Source of the DNA: CAVZXS01 sp963779325
GTDB lineage: Bacteria; Bacteroidota; Bacteroidia; Chitinophagales; Chitinophagaceae
Reading direction: 5' to 3'
Length of the DNA: 64,000 nt
NCBI GenBank assembly: GCA_963779325.1
Contig: CAVZXS010000037.1
Span: 124,001 to 188,000 of the forward strand
Made by a program: the position numbers and the translations under genes. This document shows positions 1 to 8,503 of this stretch, one piece after another (the first letter of the stretch is position 1; every line of letters starts with the position of its first letter). The notes under the pieces were generated by a model. That model was not told the DNA's origin, made no database searches, and was given only the letters and a program-made list of their open reading frames with translations.

Positions 1-1549
1 TCTGCGGAAAACCCTTTTCTATCATCAGTTCATCCGGCAACCATTGATGGTGAAATTTTGGTTTATTCACCGCATCAATCGTGCTGAGTTTAAAGTCTAT
101 AATATTTACAATGCTTTGATAAACGGAAGTAGGAATGGTGGTGCCTCCGGGTGTACCCACAACTAAAAATGGTTGATTGTTTTTTAAAACAATGGTCGGC
201 GTCATGCTGCTCAGCATTCTTTTGCCCGGCGCAATAGCGTTGGCTTCGGCGCCAATGGCTCCGTACATATTGGGCACGCCGGGTTTTACACTAAAGTCAT
301 CCATCTCATCATTTAAAATAAAACCGGCACCGCCTACCACGGTTTTGCTTCCATAGCTGTTGTTTAGTGTAGTAGTAACGGAAACGGCGTTTCCCCATTT
401 ATCAATAATGGATAAATGCGTTGTTTCTTCACTCTCGGCAATATCGCCCGCTTTTACATCCTCGCTTTTACCCGCTTTGCCCGGTGTATAATCAGCCATT
501 CTTTCATTCAAATATTTTTCGCTCACCAATGTTTTTATCGGAATTTTTACAAAATCAGGATCGCCTAAAAATTTTGCCCTGTCGGCAAATGATCTTCTTT
601 CAGTCTCGGCCATTAATTGTACCGCCTGCGGCGAATGAAATCCGTAAGCGCCGATATTTTTTTTCTCAATCATCTTCAGCATTTGCTGAATAATGATACC
701 GCCGCTGGAGGGCGGAGGCATGGTAATTACTGTATGTCCCTTGTAATCAAAAACTGTAGCCGGTCTTTCTTTCGCGGTGTAATTTTTTAAATCTTCCAAT
801 GTAATAATGCCTCCGCCTCGTTTCATTTCTTCTGTAATAAGTCTGGCAGTTTCGCCTTCATAAAAACCTTTTTGCCCGTTATCTCTTATTCTTTTTAATG
901 TATTGGCTAAATCTTTTTGAAATAATGTATCACCTGCTTTCCATCCGCCTTCTTTTACAAATACGGGCAATACGGTATTTAGTTTTCGGAACTCATCATC
1001 TAATTCATTAAAATTATTTGCTTCCCTTTCAGTAAGCGTAAAACCTTTTTCAGCTAAATCAATAGCGGGTTGTATCAATTTTTTAAACGGAAGCTTACCA
1101 TATTTCGCAGAAGCAAATAAACCGGCCACTGTGCCGGGTACACCCGAGGCAAGGTGACCGTTCAATGAAAGATCGGTAAGCGGATTTCCTTTCTCATCCA
1201 GGTACATATCTCTGTGCGCCGCCGCAGGCGCCATCTCCCGATAATCCAATGCAATGATTTGTTCGTTATTCATACGGCCGATTAAAAAACCGCCGCCGCC
1301 AAGATTGCCCGCATTAGGATATACAACCGCTAAAGCTAACTGCGTGGCAATGGCTGCGTCAACGGCATTCCCGCCCATTTTTAAAATTGCAACACCCACT
1401 TTACTTGCCAACGGATGTGCCGATGCCACAGCGCCGTTACTGCAATTTATTTTCTTCTGAATTTTATATTGGTACTGATTTATTTTTATTTGCGCCGTTG
1501 CAATAAATCCGAAGAGTAATAACGTAAGAGAGAAAAGGGTTTTATTCAT
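1..1549 (-). CDS. ggt: gamma-glutamyltransferase precursor (3' end cut by window edge)
   Basis: The reading frame opens at the ATG complementary to 1547-1549 and is still open at base 1, so about 516 residues are visible and the C-terminus is missing. It begins with a Sec signal peptide (MNKTLFSLTLLLFGFIATAQ) and continues into the conserved large subunit (ASAHPLASKVG; GGNAVDAAIA; NLGGGGFL). The self-cleavage and catalytic motif TTHLSIID is at about residues 376-383, with Thr376 as the predicted N-terminal nucleophile of the small subunit. The later GGAGFILNDEMDDF and MLSSMTPTIV stretches are also typical. The family hydrolyses or transfers the gamma-glutamyl group of glutathione, here probably in the periplasm. 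It is divergent from prmA across a gap holding a large palindrome. Family call is secure; substrate is inferred. Confidence 0.95.
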   Translation of the reverse strand, partial: MNKTLFSLTLLLFGFIATAQIKINQYQYKIQKKINCSNGAVASAHPLASKVGVAILKMGGNAVDAAIATQLALAVVYPNAGNLGGGGFLIGRMNNEQIIALDYREMAPAAAHRDMYLDEKGNPLTDLSLNGHLASGVPGTVAGLFASAKYGKLPFKKLIQPAIDLAEKGFTLTEREANNFNELDDEFRKLNTVLPVFVKEGGWKAGDTLFQKDLANTLKRIRDNGQKGFYEGETARLITEEMKRGGGIITLEDLKNYTAKERPATVFDYKGHTVITMPPPSSGGIIIQQMLKMIEKKNIGAYGFHSPQAVQLMAETERRSFADRAKFLGDPDFVKIPIKTLVSEKYLNERMADYTPGKAGKSEDVKAGDIAESEETTHLSIIDKWGNAVSVTTTLNNSYGSKTVVGGAGFILNDEMDDFSVKPGVPNMYGAIGAEANAIAPGKRMLSSMTPTIVLKNNQPFLVVGTPGGTTIPTSVYQSIVNIIDFKLSTIDAVNKPKFHHQWLPDELMIEKGFPQ

Positions 1550-1677
1550 ATTTCTTTTTTAGAATTCAAAAGTAGATAAATCCGTGTAACTTCTCATGAG
1601 TCTTGTTGAGTAAGATTTTAAGATGCCGGGCCTGCAAAAACTTATTTGATTTTTATCTTACTGCCGGCAAGAACACC

Positions 1678-1779
1678 AACCTTAGTAGAAAAATTATTCC
1701 GGTAAGTTGACTAACCTTATTACCTTATTAAATAATGTAATAAGGTTTAATTAGTGAAGTATTTTTTTCTACTAAGGTT
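1678..1779. repeat. Nested 102-bp inverted repeat between ggt and prmA
   Basis: The outer arms at 1678-1693 and 1764-1779 are perfectly complementary over 16 bp. Inside them a second perfect 11-bp pair lies at 1713-1723 and 1737-1747 (AACCTTATTAC / GTAATAAGGTT), and the sequence between the two pairs is partly complementary as well. Both outer and inner arms start with AACCTTA. The element lies in a 391-bp divergent gap (1550-1940), so it is not an ordinary terminator. No target-site duplication is obvious. It could be a small mobile repeat (MITE-like) or a regulatory cruciform. I see no gene in the rest of the gap. Confidence 0.75.
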
Positions 1780-1940
1780 TATTTTATTCCAATCCAATGT
1801 GATGCATGAAAGATCACCTGGTCCGGATGTTCTAAATAAATATTTTTCCCGCATTTCAAAATATAAATCAGTCGATATCTTATATTCTTACCGCTCACTT
1901 CTGCTTAAAAGAATGATATTTGCAAACTCAAACTGAAAGG

Positions 1941-2756
1941 ATGCCTGAATTTTTATTGTTTACTGTTTCAATAACCGACGAACAACAAAAAGAAATTGCC
2001 GTTGCCCATATATTAAATGCAGGCTTTTCTACTATTGAAGAAACTGATGAAGGATTAAAAGTGTATCTCGGTGAAAAAGAAGACAGCGGGTCTTTCAGAA
2101 AATTACTGTCTGAACTTAATTTTATAAATTATAAAGAATCTGTAATTGCCGAAACAAACTGGAACAAGCTGTGGGAATCTAACTTTGAACCGGTTACTGT
2201 TGCCGGTTTCTGTGCCATCCGAGCCGACTTTCATGCAGCGATAAAAAATACAGAGTACGAAATTATTATAACTCCTAAAATGAGTTTTGGTACAGGTCAT
2301 CATGCTACTACATATATGATGATTGAGCAAATGAAAACGATAGATTGTAAAGACAAAAATATTTTTGATTTTGGTACAGGCACCGGTGTATTGGCCATAT
2401 TAGCTGAAAAATTGGGAGCGTTTGCTGTTACCGCAATTGATAATGACACATGGAGTATAGAAAACGCCGCGGAGAATATTGCCAGGAACAATTGTACAAA
2501 AATTAATTTGTATAACAGCGAAAAAATTCCTTCCGGCTTATTGTTCGATATTATTTTGGCCAACATCAACCGAAATATAATCCTTGACAACCTGGATTAT
2601 TTATATAATCAATTAAAACCGGGCGGCACCTTACTGCTAAGTGGTTTATTGGCGGAGGATGAGACAGATATAACAGCAGCCGCATTAACATTGAATTTAC
2701 AGCCCGGCCCTGTGCTGCACAAAGCGGGGTGGATCAGTATTGGCTTATTTAAATAA
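1941..2756 (+). CDS. prmA: ribosomal protein L11 methyltransferase
   Basis: This SAM-dependent enzyme trimethylates ribosomal protein L11. The 271-residue protein has the PrmA substrate-side motif MSFGTGHHATTYMM, the SAM-binding loop FDFGTGTGVLAILAEKLGA followed by the acidic AIDND, and the catalytic-region ILANINRNI. I chose ATG 1941 (MPEFLLFTVSI) rather than the in-frame TTG at 1920, because a GATATTTGC sequence resembling the Bacteroidota -7 box lies at 1916-1924, which would put the transcript start just before 1941. The C-terminal GWISIGLFK is complete. The plsY promoter follows within 50 bp, so prmA is probably a single-gene unit. Confidence 0.93.
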   Translation: MPEFLLFTVSITDEQQKEIAVAHILNAGFSTIEETDEGLKVYLGEKEDSGSFRKLLSELNFINYKESVIAETNWNKLWESNFEPVTVAGFCAIRADFHAAIKNTEYEIIITPKMSFGTGHHATTYMMIEQMKTIDCKDKNIFDFGTGTGVLAILAEKLGAFAVTAIDNDTWSIENAAENIARNNCTKINLYNSEKIPSGLLFDIILANINRNIILDNLDYLYNQLKPGGTLLLSGLLAEDETDITAAALTLNLQPGPVLHKAGWISIGLFK

Positions 2757-2780
2757 ACTGAGGGTTTTTACTATAATAAG

Positions 2781-2813
2781 TTTACGTTAAGAATCGTTTT
2801 TATCGTAGATTTG
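2781..2813 (+). promoter_or_regulatory. Candidate Bacteroidota promoter for plsY
   Basis: TAGATTTG at 2806-2813 fits the -7 consensus TAnnTTTG. A TTTA at 2781-2784 lies 21 bp upstream, near the usual -33 position (consensus TTTG/TTG). The plsY ATG follows 26 bp later, giving a short leader. Based on pattern matching only. Confidence 0.5.
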
Positions 2814-2839
2814 TCCTTCCAAACTTCAATCGGTCTTCT

Positions 2840-3487
2840 ATGAACGAACTGTTACTTATCGTTCTTGCATATTTCATTGGCAGTATCCCTACCTCAGTTT
2901 GGGTTAGCAAATATTTTTTTGAGATTGATATACGAGAGTACGGAAGCGGAAATGCAGGCGCTACCAATACCTTTAGAGTTTTAGGGTCGAAGTGGGGTAC
3001 TTTCGTAATGATCATAGATATGCTTAAAGGATTGGTTGCCGTCAAGTTAGCTTTTTTAATTCCATTTTATGTTGAGCACGAAACTGCCATGATAGGTTTG
3101 CAAACCGCTTTGGGTTTGTCGGCCGTTGTGGGTCATATTTTTCCTATATGGGCCAATTTTAGAGGTGGTAAGGGCGTGGCTACTTTATTTGGTTTGGTAA
3201 TTGGCATTTCTCCCTGGACAGCGTTAAGCTGCGGCGGCGTTTTTTTATTGGTTTTGTATCTAACTCGTTTCGTCTCTCTCAGTTCTATATTAGCCAGTAT
3301 CGCTTTCCCCGTATTCATCTTGGTTATTTTTAATGTAGAACATAATACGTACAGAGTTTTTGCCATTGCCGTAGCCTTATTGGTTTTATTTACCCACCAA
3401 AAAAATATAGGCCGGATTTTACGGGGCAGCGAAAGTAAAGTACCCATCCTTAAGCACCGCGACCGTCGCCGCCAACGCCGCAAGTAA
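2840..3487 (+). CDS. plsY: acyl-phosphate glycerol-3-phosphate acyltransferase
   Basis: PlsY transfers the acyl group of acyl-phosphate to glycerol-3-phosphate, the first acylation step of phospholipid synthesis, in the inner membrane. The 215-residue protein has the three family motifs: the N-terminal GSIPTSVW, the REYGSGNAGATNTFRVLG block at about residues 33-50, and the central GHIFPIWANFRGGKGVAT. About five hydrophobic segments are visible. The tail is very basic (KHRDRRRQRRK), giving a slightly long cytoplasmic end. The start at ATG 2840 gives the canonical N-terminus. Assignment is secure. Confidence 0.96.
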   Translation: MNELLLIVLAYFIGSIPTSVWVSKYFFEIDIREYGSGNAGATNTFRVLGSKWGTFVMIIDMLKGLVAVKLAFLIPFYVEHETAMIGLQTALGLSAVVGHIFPIWANFRGGKGVATLFGLVIGISPWTALSCGGVFLLVLYLTRFVSLSSILASIAFPVFILVIFNVEHNTYRVFAIAVALLVLFTHQKNIGRILRGSESKVPILKHRDRRRQRRK

Positions 3488-3613
3488 TACATTTCTTAAT
3501 CAGGCTGCGTTAAGCTTTTAAAAAAGTTTTAACTTTCAACAACTAAAAAAGTCCGGCTTACGTCTTTCGTGGTATAATCATTGTTTTATTTATCAAAACA
3601 AACAACTCTAATA

Positions 3614-4426
3614 ATGAAAAGAATACTATCAATTTTTGTATTAGCCATTTTTGTGACGGCATGTTCAAAGAATTCTATAACCGGGCGCCGCGGCTTTAAA
3701 CTGCTGCCCGAGTCTGAATTACAAACAATGGCTTCGCAACAATATGTACAATTTCTTTCGGGTACCAAAGTGCTTAGCGAGAATGTAAACAAAGATGCGC
3801 AAATGGTAACAAGGGTAGGACAGCGTATTACCAAAGCTGTAGAAGAGTATTATGCAAAAAAAGGTATCTCCAATCAATTGGAAGGTTTTAAGTGGGAGTA
3901 CAATTTGGTAGATGATAAAGCGGTAAATGCCTGGTGTATGCCCGGTGGTAAAATTGTAGTGTATACGGGTTTACTTCCTATTACACAAAATGAAGCTGCA
4001 TTGGCAATAGTAATGGGACATGAAGTAAGCCACGCATTATTTCAGCATGGTAATGAAAGAATGAGCCAGGGATTAATGCAGCAATTGGGCGGTGTTGCTT
4101 TGCAGGTAGCCGTTGCCAATAAGCCGCAGGAAACACAACAATTATTCATGGGCGCTTACGGTGCCGGATCTCAACTTGGTGTTTTATTACCTTTTTCGCG
4201 TAAACATGAATTGGAAGCTGATAGATTTGGTATGATATGGTCTGCGATGGCCGGTTATAATCCGCAGGAATCAATTCCTTTGTGGGAAAGAATGGAAAAA
4301 GCAGCCGGTAGCGGTCAAAAGCCACCGGAGTTTATGAGTACACACCCATCGGAACAAAGAAGAATTGTACAACTACAAAAATATATGGAAGAAGCGCTTA
4401 GTTATTATAAACCCGTATCGAAATAA
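3614..4426 (+). CDS. M48 family zinc metalloprotease lipoprotein
   Basis: The start ATG at 3614 is preferred over an upstream TTG because it gives a lipoprotein signal peptide, MKRILSIFVLAIFVTACSKN, with lipobox VTAC and Cys18 as lipidation site. The mature 250-residue domain is an M48 peptidase: the zinc motif HEVSH occurs in MGHEVSHALFQHG, and the third ligand lies in ELEADRFGMIWSAMAGYNP. STHPSEQRRI near the C-terminus is also usual for the M48C (LoiP/YcaL-like) group. It probably degrades misfolded or misassembled envelope proteins. A strong terminator follows, so it is the last gene of its unit. Family certain; substrate unknown. Confidence 0.93.
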   Translation: MKRILSIFVLAIFVTACSKNSITGRRGFKLLPESELQTMASQQYVQFLSGTKVLSENVNKDAQMVTRVGQRITKAVEEYYAKKGISNQLEGFKWEYNLVDDKAVNAWCMPGGKIVVYTGLLPITQNEAALAIVMGHEVSHALFQHGNERMSQGLMQQLGGVALQVAVANKPQETQQLFMGAYGAGSQLGVLLPFSRKHELEADRFGMIWSAMAGYNPQESIPLWERMEKAAGSGQKPPEFMSTHPSEQRRIVQLQKYMEEALSYYKPVSK

Positions 4427-4464
4427 CTCATTGCAAGGGGTTTAAATATAATTGATTCAGGTTA

Positions 4465-4500
4465 AAATCCCGCTGAACGTCAATTCAGCGGGATTTATTT
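4465..4500 (+). terminator. Rho-independent terminator after the M48 gene
   Basis: A perfect 13-bp stem (AAATCCCGCTGAA at 4465-4477 with its complement at 4484-4496) has a 6-nt loop and ends in ATTTATTTTTG. It lies 39 bp after the M48 stop codon. Confidence 0.88.
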
Positions 4501-4510
4501 TTGTAAATGC

Positions 4511-4541
4511 TTTACAGTAATGTTAAGTTTTTGTATCTTCG
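4511..4541 (+). promoter_or_regulatory. Candidate promoter for the DUF3052-like gene
   Basis: TTTA at 4511-4514, a 19-bp spacer and TATCTTCG at 4534-4541 fit the Bacteroidota -33/-7 pattern (TTTG-N19-TAnnTTTG). It sits directly after the previous terminator and 78 bp before the next start codon. Confidence 0.55.
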
Positions 4542-4618
4542 CACCCCCGACTTTATGATGATTGCAGTCGGTTCGCACTTGAATCGACTACATTAACGTT
4601 CAAAATTTCTTTTAAGGT

Positions 4619-5062
4619 ATGTCTCATCCCATTTTTGAAAAATTAGAACTGGCTGACGAAAAGAATCTTTTAATTCAGGGTTTACCCTCTTCCATCGAGA
4701 AACAATTTAGTAAGTTATCATTCGCCAAGAATGTAACGCCGCTTTTAAAAAGCAGGAAAATTGATTTCGCCCTGGTGTTTGCAGTAAACGAAACCCAGTT
4801 GAACGGCATTTTACACGACGTAATGCCTGCATTAAAAGATGCTTCAAAACTTTGGATCGCTTCTCCCAAAACAACATCTAAAATTGTTACTGATCTTTGC
4901 CGTGAGTGCAGTTGGAACAAACTGACTGCCGCCGGTTATGAATCTGTAAACCAAGTAACATTAGACCATGTTTGGAGTGCAACCCGTTTTGAAAAGCAGG
5001 AAGTGAAAAGACCCAGAAGGGCTACACTGAACCACACACCTGCTTCTTTACAGGAAGCTTAA
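4619..5062 (+). CDS. DUF3052-like small protein
   Basis: The 147-residue protein has no signal peptide or membrane segment. Its central part runs from a hydrophobic strand (IDFALVFAVN) through KLWIASPKTTSKI to AGYESVNQVTLDHVWSATRF. The order of a hydrophobic strand, [LI]W..[SP]PK, then W[SG].TRF resembles the DUF3052 family of small cytoplasmic proteins of unknown function; this is recognised by eye and needs a profile search. The tail is basic and disordered (KRPRRATLNHTPASLQEA). It is transcribed alone, between its own promoter and a near-perfect terminator, which suggests a well-expressed stand-alone gene. Confidence 0.75.
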   Translation: MSHPIFEKLELADEKNLLIQGLPSSIEKQFSKLSFAKNVTPLLKSRKIDFALVFAVNETQLNGILHDVMPALKDASKLWIASPKTTSKIVTDLCRECSWNKLTAAGYESVNQVTLDHVWSATRFEKQEVKRPRRATLNHTPASLQEA

Positions 5063-5083
5063 CATTGAAGTAATTAATTAACT

Positions 5084-5120
5084 GAAACCATCACGCCTGC
5101 GGCGTGATGGTTTCTTTTTT
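5084..5120 (+). terminator. Rho-independent terminator after the DUF3052-like gene
   Basis: A perfect 14-bp stem (GAAACCATCACGCC at 5084-5097, complement at 5101-5114) has a 3-nt loop and is followed by TTTTTT at 5115-5120. One of the strongest terminators in the window. Confidence 0.93.
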
Positions 5121-5228
5121 ATACCGAATCGCCGGTAAAAACAGTCCAACTGATATTTTTTACAGCTCTCGATATTATACCAATTATCTTGGAATAAGCA
5201 ATAAATGAATTTGGTATTATATTGCGGC

Positions 5229-5747
5229 ATGGAATTTTTAAACATTGAAATTAAAGCCCGGTGCAATAATGCGGAAGCCGTAAGAAATTATCTCTTAGAA
5301 AACAATGCCGGCTTTAAGGGAACGGATTTTCAAACGGATACCTATTTTGCAGTAAACAACGGCCGCTTAAAATTGCGTGAAGGAAATATTGAGAACAACC
5401 TGATTTATTATGAACGCAGCAATGAATCAGGTCCCAAGAGTTCACATTTTCAATTGGTAAAAGTAGAAGATGCTGCAGGATTGAAAGCAGCATTGGGAAA
5501 AGCGAACGGTATAAAGCAGGTTGTAAAAAAGAAACGCGAAATCTATTATATCGACAATGTGAAATTTCATATAGATGAGGTGGAAGGGCTTGGCAATTTT
5601 ATGGAAATAGAAGCCGGTAATGTATTAATAAATAAAACCAAAGAGGAGCTGCGGCAGCAATGTAATTTTTACCTGCAACAGTTTGGTATAAAAGAGGAAG
5701 ATTTTATAGCAGTTTCATACAGCGATATGCTGCCGGAAAAAAATTAA
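5229..5747 (+). CDS. CYTH domain protein (CyaB/triphosphatase family)
   Basis: The CYTH fold binds triphosphorylated substrates and includes class IV adenylate cyclases and thiamine or tripolyphosphatases. The 172-residue protein opens with MEFLNIEIKAR, the N-terminal ExExK-type motif, here with Asn at the first position as in many CyaB-like proteins. It continues with GRLKLREG, VVKKKREIYYI, VKFHIDEVEGLG and FMEIEAG, all typical tunnel strands. I chose ATG 5229 over ATG 5205, which would add eight unrelated residues. Its stop codon overlaps that of convergent dnaG by 4 bp. The actual substrate cannot be read from the sequence. Confidence 0.86.
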   Translation: MEFLNIEIKARCNNAEAVRNYLLENNAGFKGTDFQTDTYFAVNNGRLKLREGNIENNLIYYERSNESGPKSSHFQLVKVEDAAGLKAALGKANGIKQVVKKKREIYYIDNVKFHIDEVEGLGNFMEIEAGNVLINKTKEELRQQCNFYLQQFGIKEEDFIAVSYSDMLPEKN

Positions 5748-7765
5748 AACGGATAGCTGACGATTGTCTTTTTCTTACCCAACTGCATCTGTTTTTCTTT
5801 CAGAAAATTATGTACGCGAATCAGGTTCGTCATTTCCATTTCATCATGTTTCAGTTGCATATCTTTTTGGTTAAGCAAAATCATGGCCCTGATTTTTCTT
5901 AATTGCAGGTAAGCCATGATATCTTCTACAACCATTCTGTAATCTTCTTCTTCAGTTTTGTTATAAATCTCAGCGTTTATTTCTCCCTGCTTAATTAAAT
6001 TTCCCATGAATGATTCATAGGAAAGTTCCCAGATATTTTTTTTAATTCCGCCGGCATTAAATTCTGCAGTCCACTTGGCACTGAGATCATAAGGAAAATT
6101 AGTTATGGCAATTACGGCCTGCACTACTTCATCATCGGCCGAGTTGGTATAATCTTTTATGGTAGGTTTTTGACCGGCATAAAAACGATCTTTATAATCG
6201 GCAATCAATTTAAACACGGCTTTGTTCTCAAACAAATCGTCATCCATATTTTCTTCAAAAATATATTCGGCCACAGTTCTTTTTTCATCCCAGGGTTTCA
6301 GGCCATGCTCCAACAAAACGCCGGCCAATGCCTGCTCCTGCAAACTATCCTGGTGCAATAAACTAAAGGCTTCGTTGCTGAAATCCGTTCTTTCCGGTTC
6401 GGGAACCAATGCGGCAGCTTCTTCAAACGGCAGCTTCTTTTCGGCCGTAGAAATTTTATCACGGATAAATTTATTAACCAAGGCATGCATACCCGCCTCA
6501 TCTATTTTTAATATCTCGGCGCATTGCTTTATATAATCCTGCTGCTTGGTAAAATCTTCCGCCTTATTAATTTTTGAAATGGTTTCCGCCACCTGGTTTA
6601 CAACAGCTGCTTTCTTCGTGGTGTCATTTTCCGCATCGCTCAGCGCTACTTCTAATTGAAAAAGAATAAAATCTTTCTTATTCTTTTTTACAAACTCTTT
6701 AAAAGCAGCGGCGCCAACTTTGTTTACATAACTGTCAGGGTCTTCTTTGTCAGGAATCAATACCAATTGTACATTCAGTCCTTCTTCCAGCGCCATATCC
6801 AATCCGCGGAGCGCTGCTTTTATACCGGCCGCATCGCCGTCATAAATAATGGTAAGGTTATTCGAATATTTTTTTACCAACCGCAACTGATCTGTAGTTA
6901 GGGAAGTACCGCCCGAAGCCACTACATTTTCTATACCTGCCTGGTGTAAGCTCACTACGTCGGTATATCCTTCCACCATCAGGCATTCATCTGCTTTGTC
7001 AATGGCCTGTCGGGCAAAGTAAGAGCCGTACAGCGTTTTACTTTTTACATAAATCTCATTCTCCGGTGTATTTATATATTTGGGCGCTTTGTCATTACTC
7101 TTTAAAATTCTGGCGCCAAAACCCAATACCTTACCGCTGTGATTGTGTATGGGAAATATTACCCTGCCGCGATAGTTATCATTTAACTGTTCGTTCCGGT
7201 TATTAACCAAACCCGTTTTTAATAATAACTCCGGGTTATACTGATTAGCTAAAGCCGCTTTGGTAAATCCATCTCTTTGCTCGGGAGAATAGCCTAATTG
7301 AAATTTAGTAATGGTATCTTCACGGAAGCCGCGTTCTTTTAAATAACTTAAACCGATATCGCGACCTTCTTCGGTTTCAAATAATTGTTTGGTAAAAAAT
7401 TGCTGCGCAAAATTATTGATGATGAAAAGACTGTCAGCCGTCAGTCGCAGTTCTTTTTGGTCATCGGTAACAAAGGTTTCTTCTATTTCAATATTATACC
7501 GGGCGGCCAACCATTTCAGCGCTTCTACGTAGCTATACTTTTCATGCTCCATAATAAAGCCTACGGAGTTGCCGCTGCGGCCGCAACCAAAGCACTTATA
7601 AATTTCTTTAGCGGGTGATACGGTAAAAGACGGGCTTTTTTCATTATGAAAAGGACAGAGACCGATATAATTGGTTCCTCTTTTCTTCAGTTTCACAAAA
7701 CTGCCGATGATATCAATAACATCGGTACGGGCAATTATTTGTTGTATGGTTTGCTGACTTATCAC
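5744..7765 (-). CDS. dnaG: DNA primase
   Basis: DnaG lays RNA primers at the replication fork. The 673-residue protein starts MISQQTIQQIIARTDVIDII and contains the zinc ribbon (CPFHNEKSPSFTV and YKCFGCGRSGN, about residues 38-67), the catalytic-core N-terminal half, the TOPRIM domain (EGYTDVVSLHQAGIENVVAS and the metal-binding YDGDAAG, about residues 265-330), and a C-terminal helical region of about 230 residues for helicase contact. Length is normal. It is transcribed toward the CYTH gene, with stop codons overlapping by 4 bp, and divergently from the LVIVD lipoprotein operon. Assignment is secure. Confidence 0.97.
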   Translation of the reverse strand: MISQQTIQQIIARTDVIDIIGSFVKLKKRGTNYIGLCPFHNEKSPSFTVSPAKEIYKCFGCGRSGNSVGFIMEHEKYSYVEALKWLAARYNIEIEETFVTDDQKELRLTADSLFIINNFAQQFFTKQLFETEEGRDIGLSYLKERGFREDTITKFQLGYSPEQRDGFTKAALANQYNPELLLKTGLVNNRNEQLNDNYRGRVIFPIHNHSGKVLGFGARILKSNDKAPKYINTPENEIYVKSKTLYGSYFARQAIDKADECLMVEGYTDVVSLHQAGIENVVASGGTSLTTDQLRLVKKYSNNLTIIYDGDAAGIKAALRGLDMALEEGLNVQLVLIPDKEDPDSYVNKVGAAAFKEFVKKNKKDFILFQLEVALSDAENDTTKKAAVVNQVAETISKINKAEDFTKQQDYIKQCAEILKIDEAGMHALVNKFIRDKISTAEKKLPFEEAAALVPEPERTDFSNEAFSLLHQDSLQEQALAGVLLEHGLKPWDEKRTVAEYIFEENMDDDLFENKAVFKLIADYKDRFYAGQKPTIKDYTNSADDEVVQAVIAITNFPYDLSAKWTAEFNAGGIKKNIWELSYESFMGNLIKQGEINAEIYNKTEEEDYRMVVEDIMAYLQLRKIRAMILLNQKDMQLKHDEMEMTNLIRVHNFLKEKQMQLGKKKTIVSYPF

Positions 7766-7951
7766 AAAAATATATCGGGTTGCAAATATCGTTATTCGGC
7801 GGCAGCAAAGTACTTAAAATTCTGAATGAAATATGTAAGGCCTTCCCATCATTATGTCATATGCTTTAAAATACTTTTTTTCCGGTGCAACGTTCTTTCT
7901 GTAAAGGGGTTCATACCGGTGTTTATCATGATAATCACATAAATACTTTTT

Positions 7952-8503
7952 ATGAAATCCGGCTTCTCAGTTTTACTTCTACTAAGCGTTTTGCTTACCT
8001 CCTGCGACCCGATAACTGATTTTGGCGACAGGGGAGAAGTTACCGGCTACGCACCGGTGTATAATGCAGATGTAAAAACCGTAAAAAAGGTAACGGCAAC
8101 CACGCCTCAACGGACGGTCAATGGCGGAAAGTTGTATACCGTCGGTAAACTTCTTTTCCAGGTAGAACTTGATTCGGGTATACATATAATTGATTATGCC
8201 AATCCTTCAAGCCCCGTTAAGCTGGGTTTTATCAAATCATTTTTATGCAAAGAAGTATCGGTAAAAAACGGGTTTATTTATACCAATAACCTGGCGGACT
8301 TGGTTGTTATTGATATTAATGATATTTCAAATGTTCGTGAAGTAGCCAGAACGCCGGATGTTTTTCCTGATCTCAGTTTACAATATCCTGCTAAAGCAGC
8401 CAATCTATTTGAGTCAATTTATTTTGAATGCCCTGATCCTTCAAAGGGTGTTGTGGTAGCATGGAAGCAACAAAAATTAACTAACCCTAAATGCCGTCGA
8501 TAA
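7952..8503 (+). CDS. LVIVD-type beta-propeller lipoprotein (short)
   Basis: First gene of a three-gene coupled operon. The 183-residue protein has a lipoprotein signal peptide with lipobox LLTSC (Cys18). The mature part has two repeats with the pattern hydrophobic-strand, [ILV][VI]D[IY], then N-P/S..P/V: GIHIIDYANPSSPVKLG and DLVVIDINDISNVREV. These resemble the LVIVD repeat that builds surface beta-propellers. Only about two blades are visible, too few for a propeller by itself, so it may pair with the next product. The end, NPKCRR, carries a second conserved-looking cysteine. Its stop overlaps the next ATG as TAATG. Role unknown; outer-membrane or surface location inferred. Confidence 0.82.
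   Translation: MKSGFSVLLLLSVLLTSCDPITDFGDRGEVTGYAPVYNADVKTVKKVTATTPQRTVNGGKLYTVGKLLFQVELDSGIHIIDYANPSSPVKLGFIKSFLCKEVSVKNGFIYTNNLADLVVIDINDISNVREVARTPDVFPDLSLQYPAKAANLFESIYFECPDPSKGVVVAWKQQKLTNPKCRR

Noticed and set aside
1754..1936. 60-residue open frame before prmA
   Set aside because: It starts inside the right arm of the nested palindrome, overlaps the prmA promoter region, and has no recognisable composition or motif.
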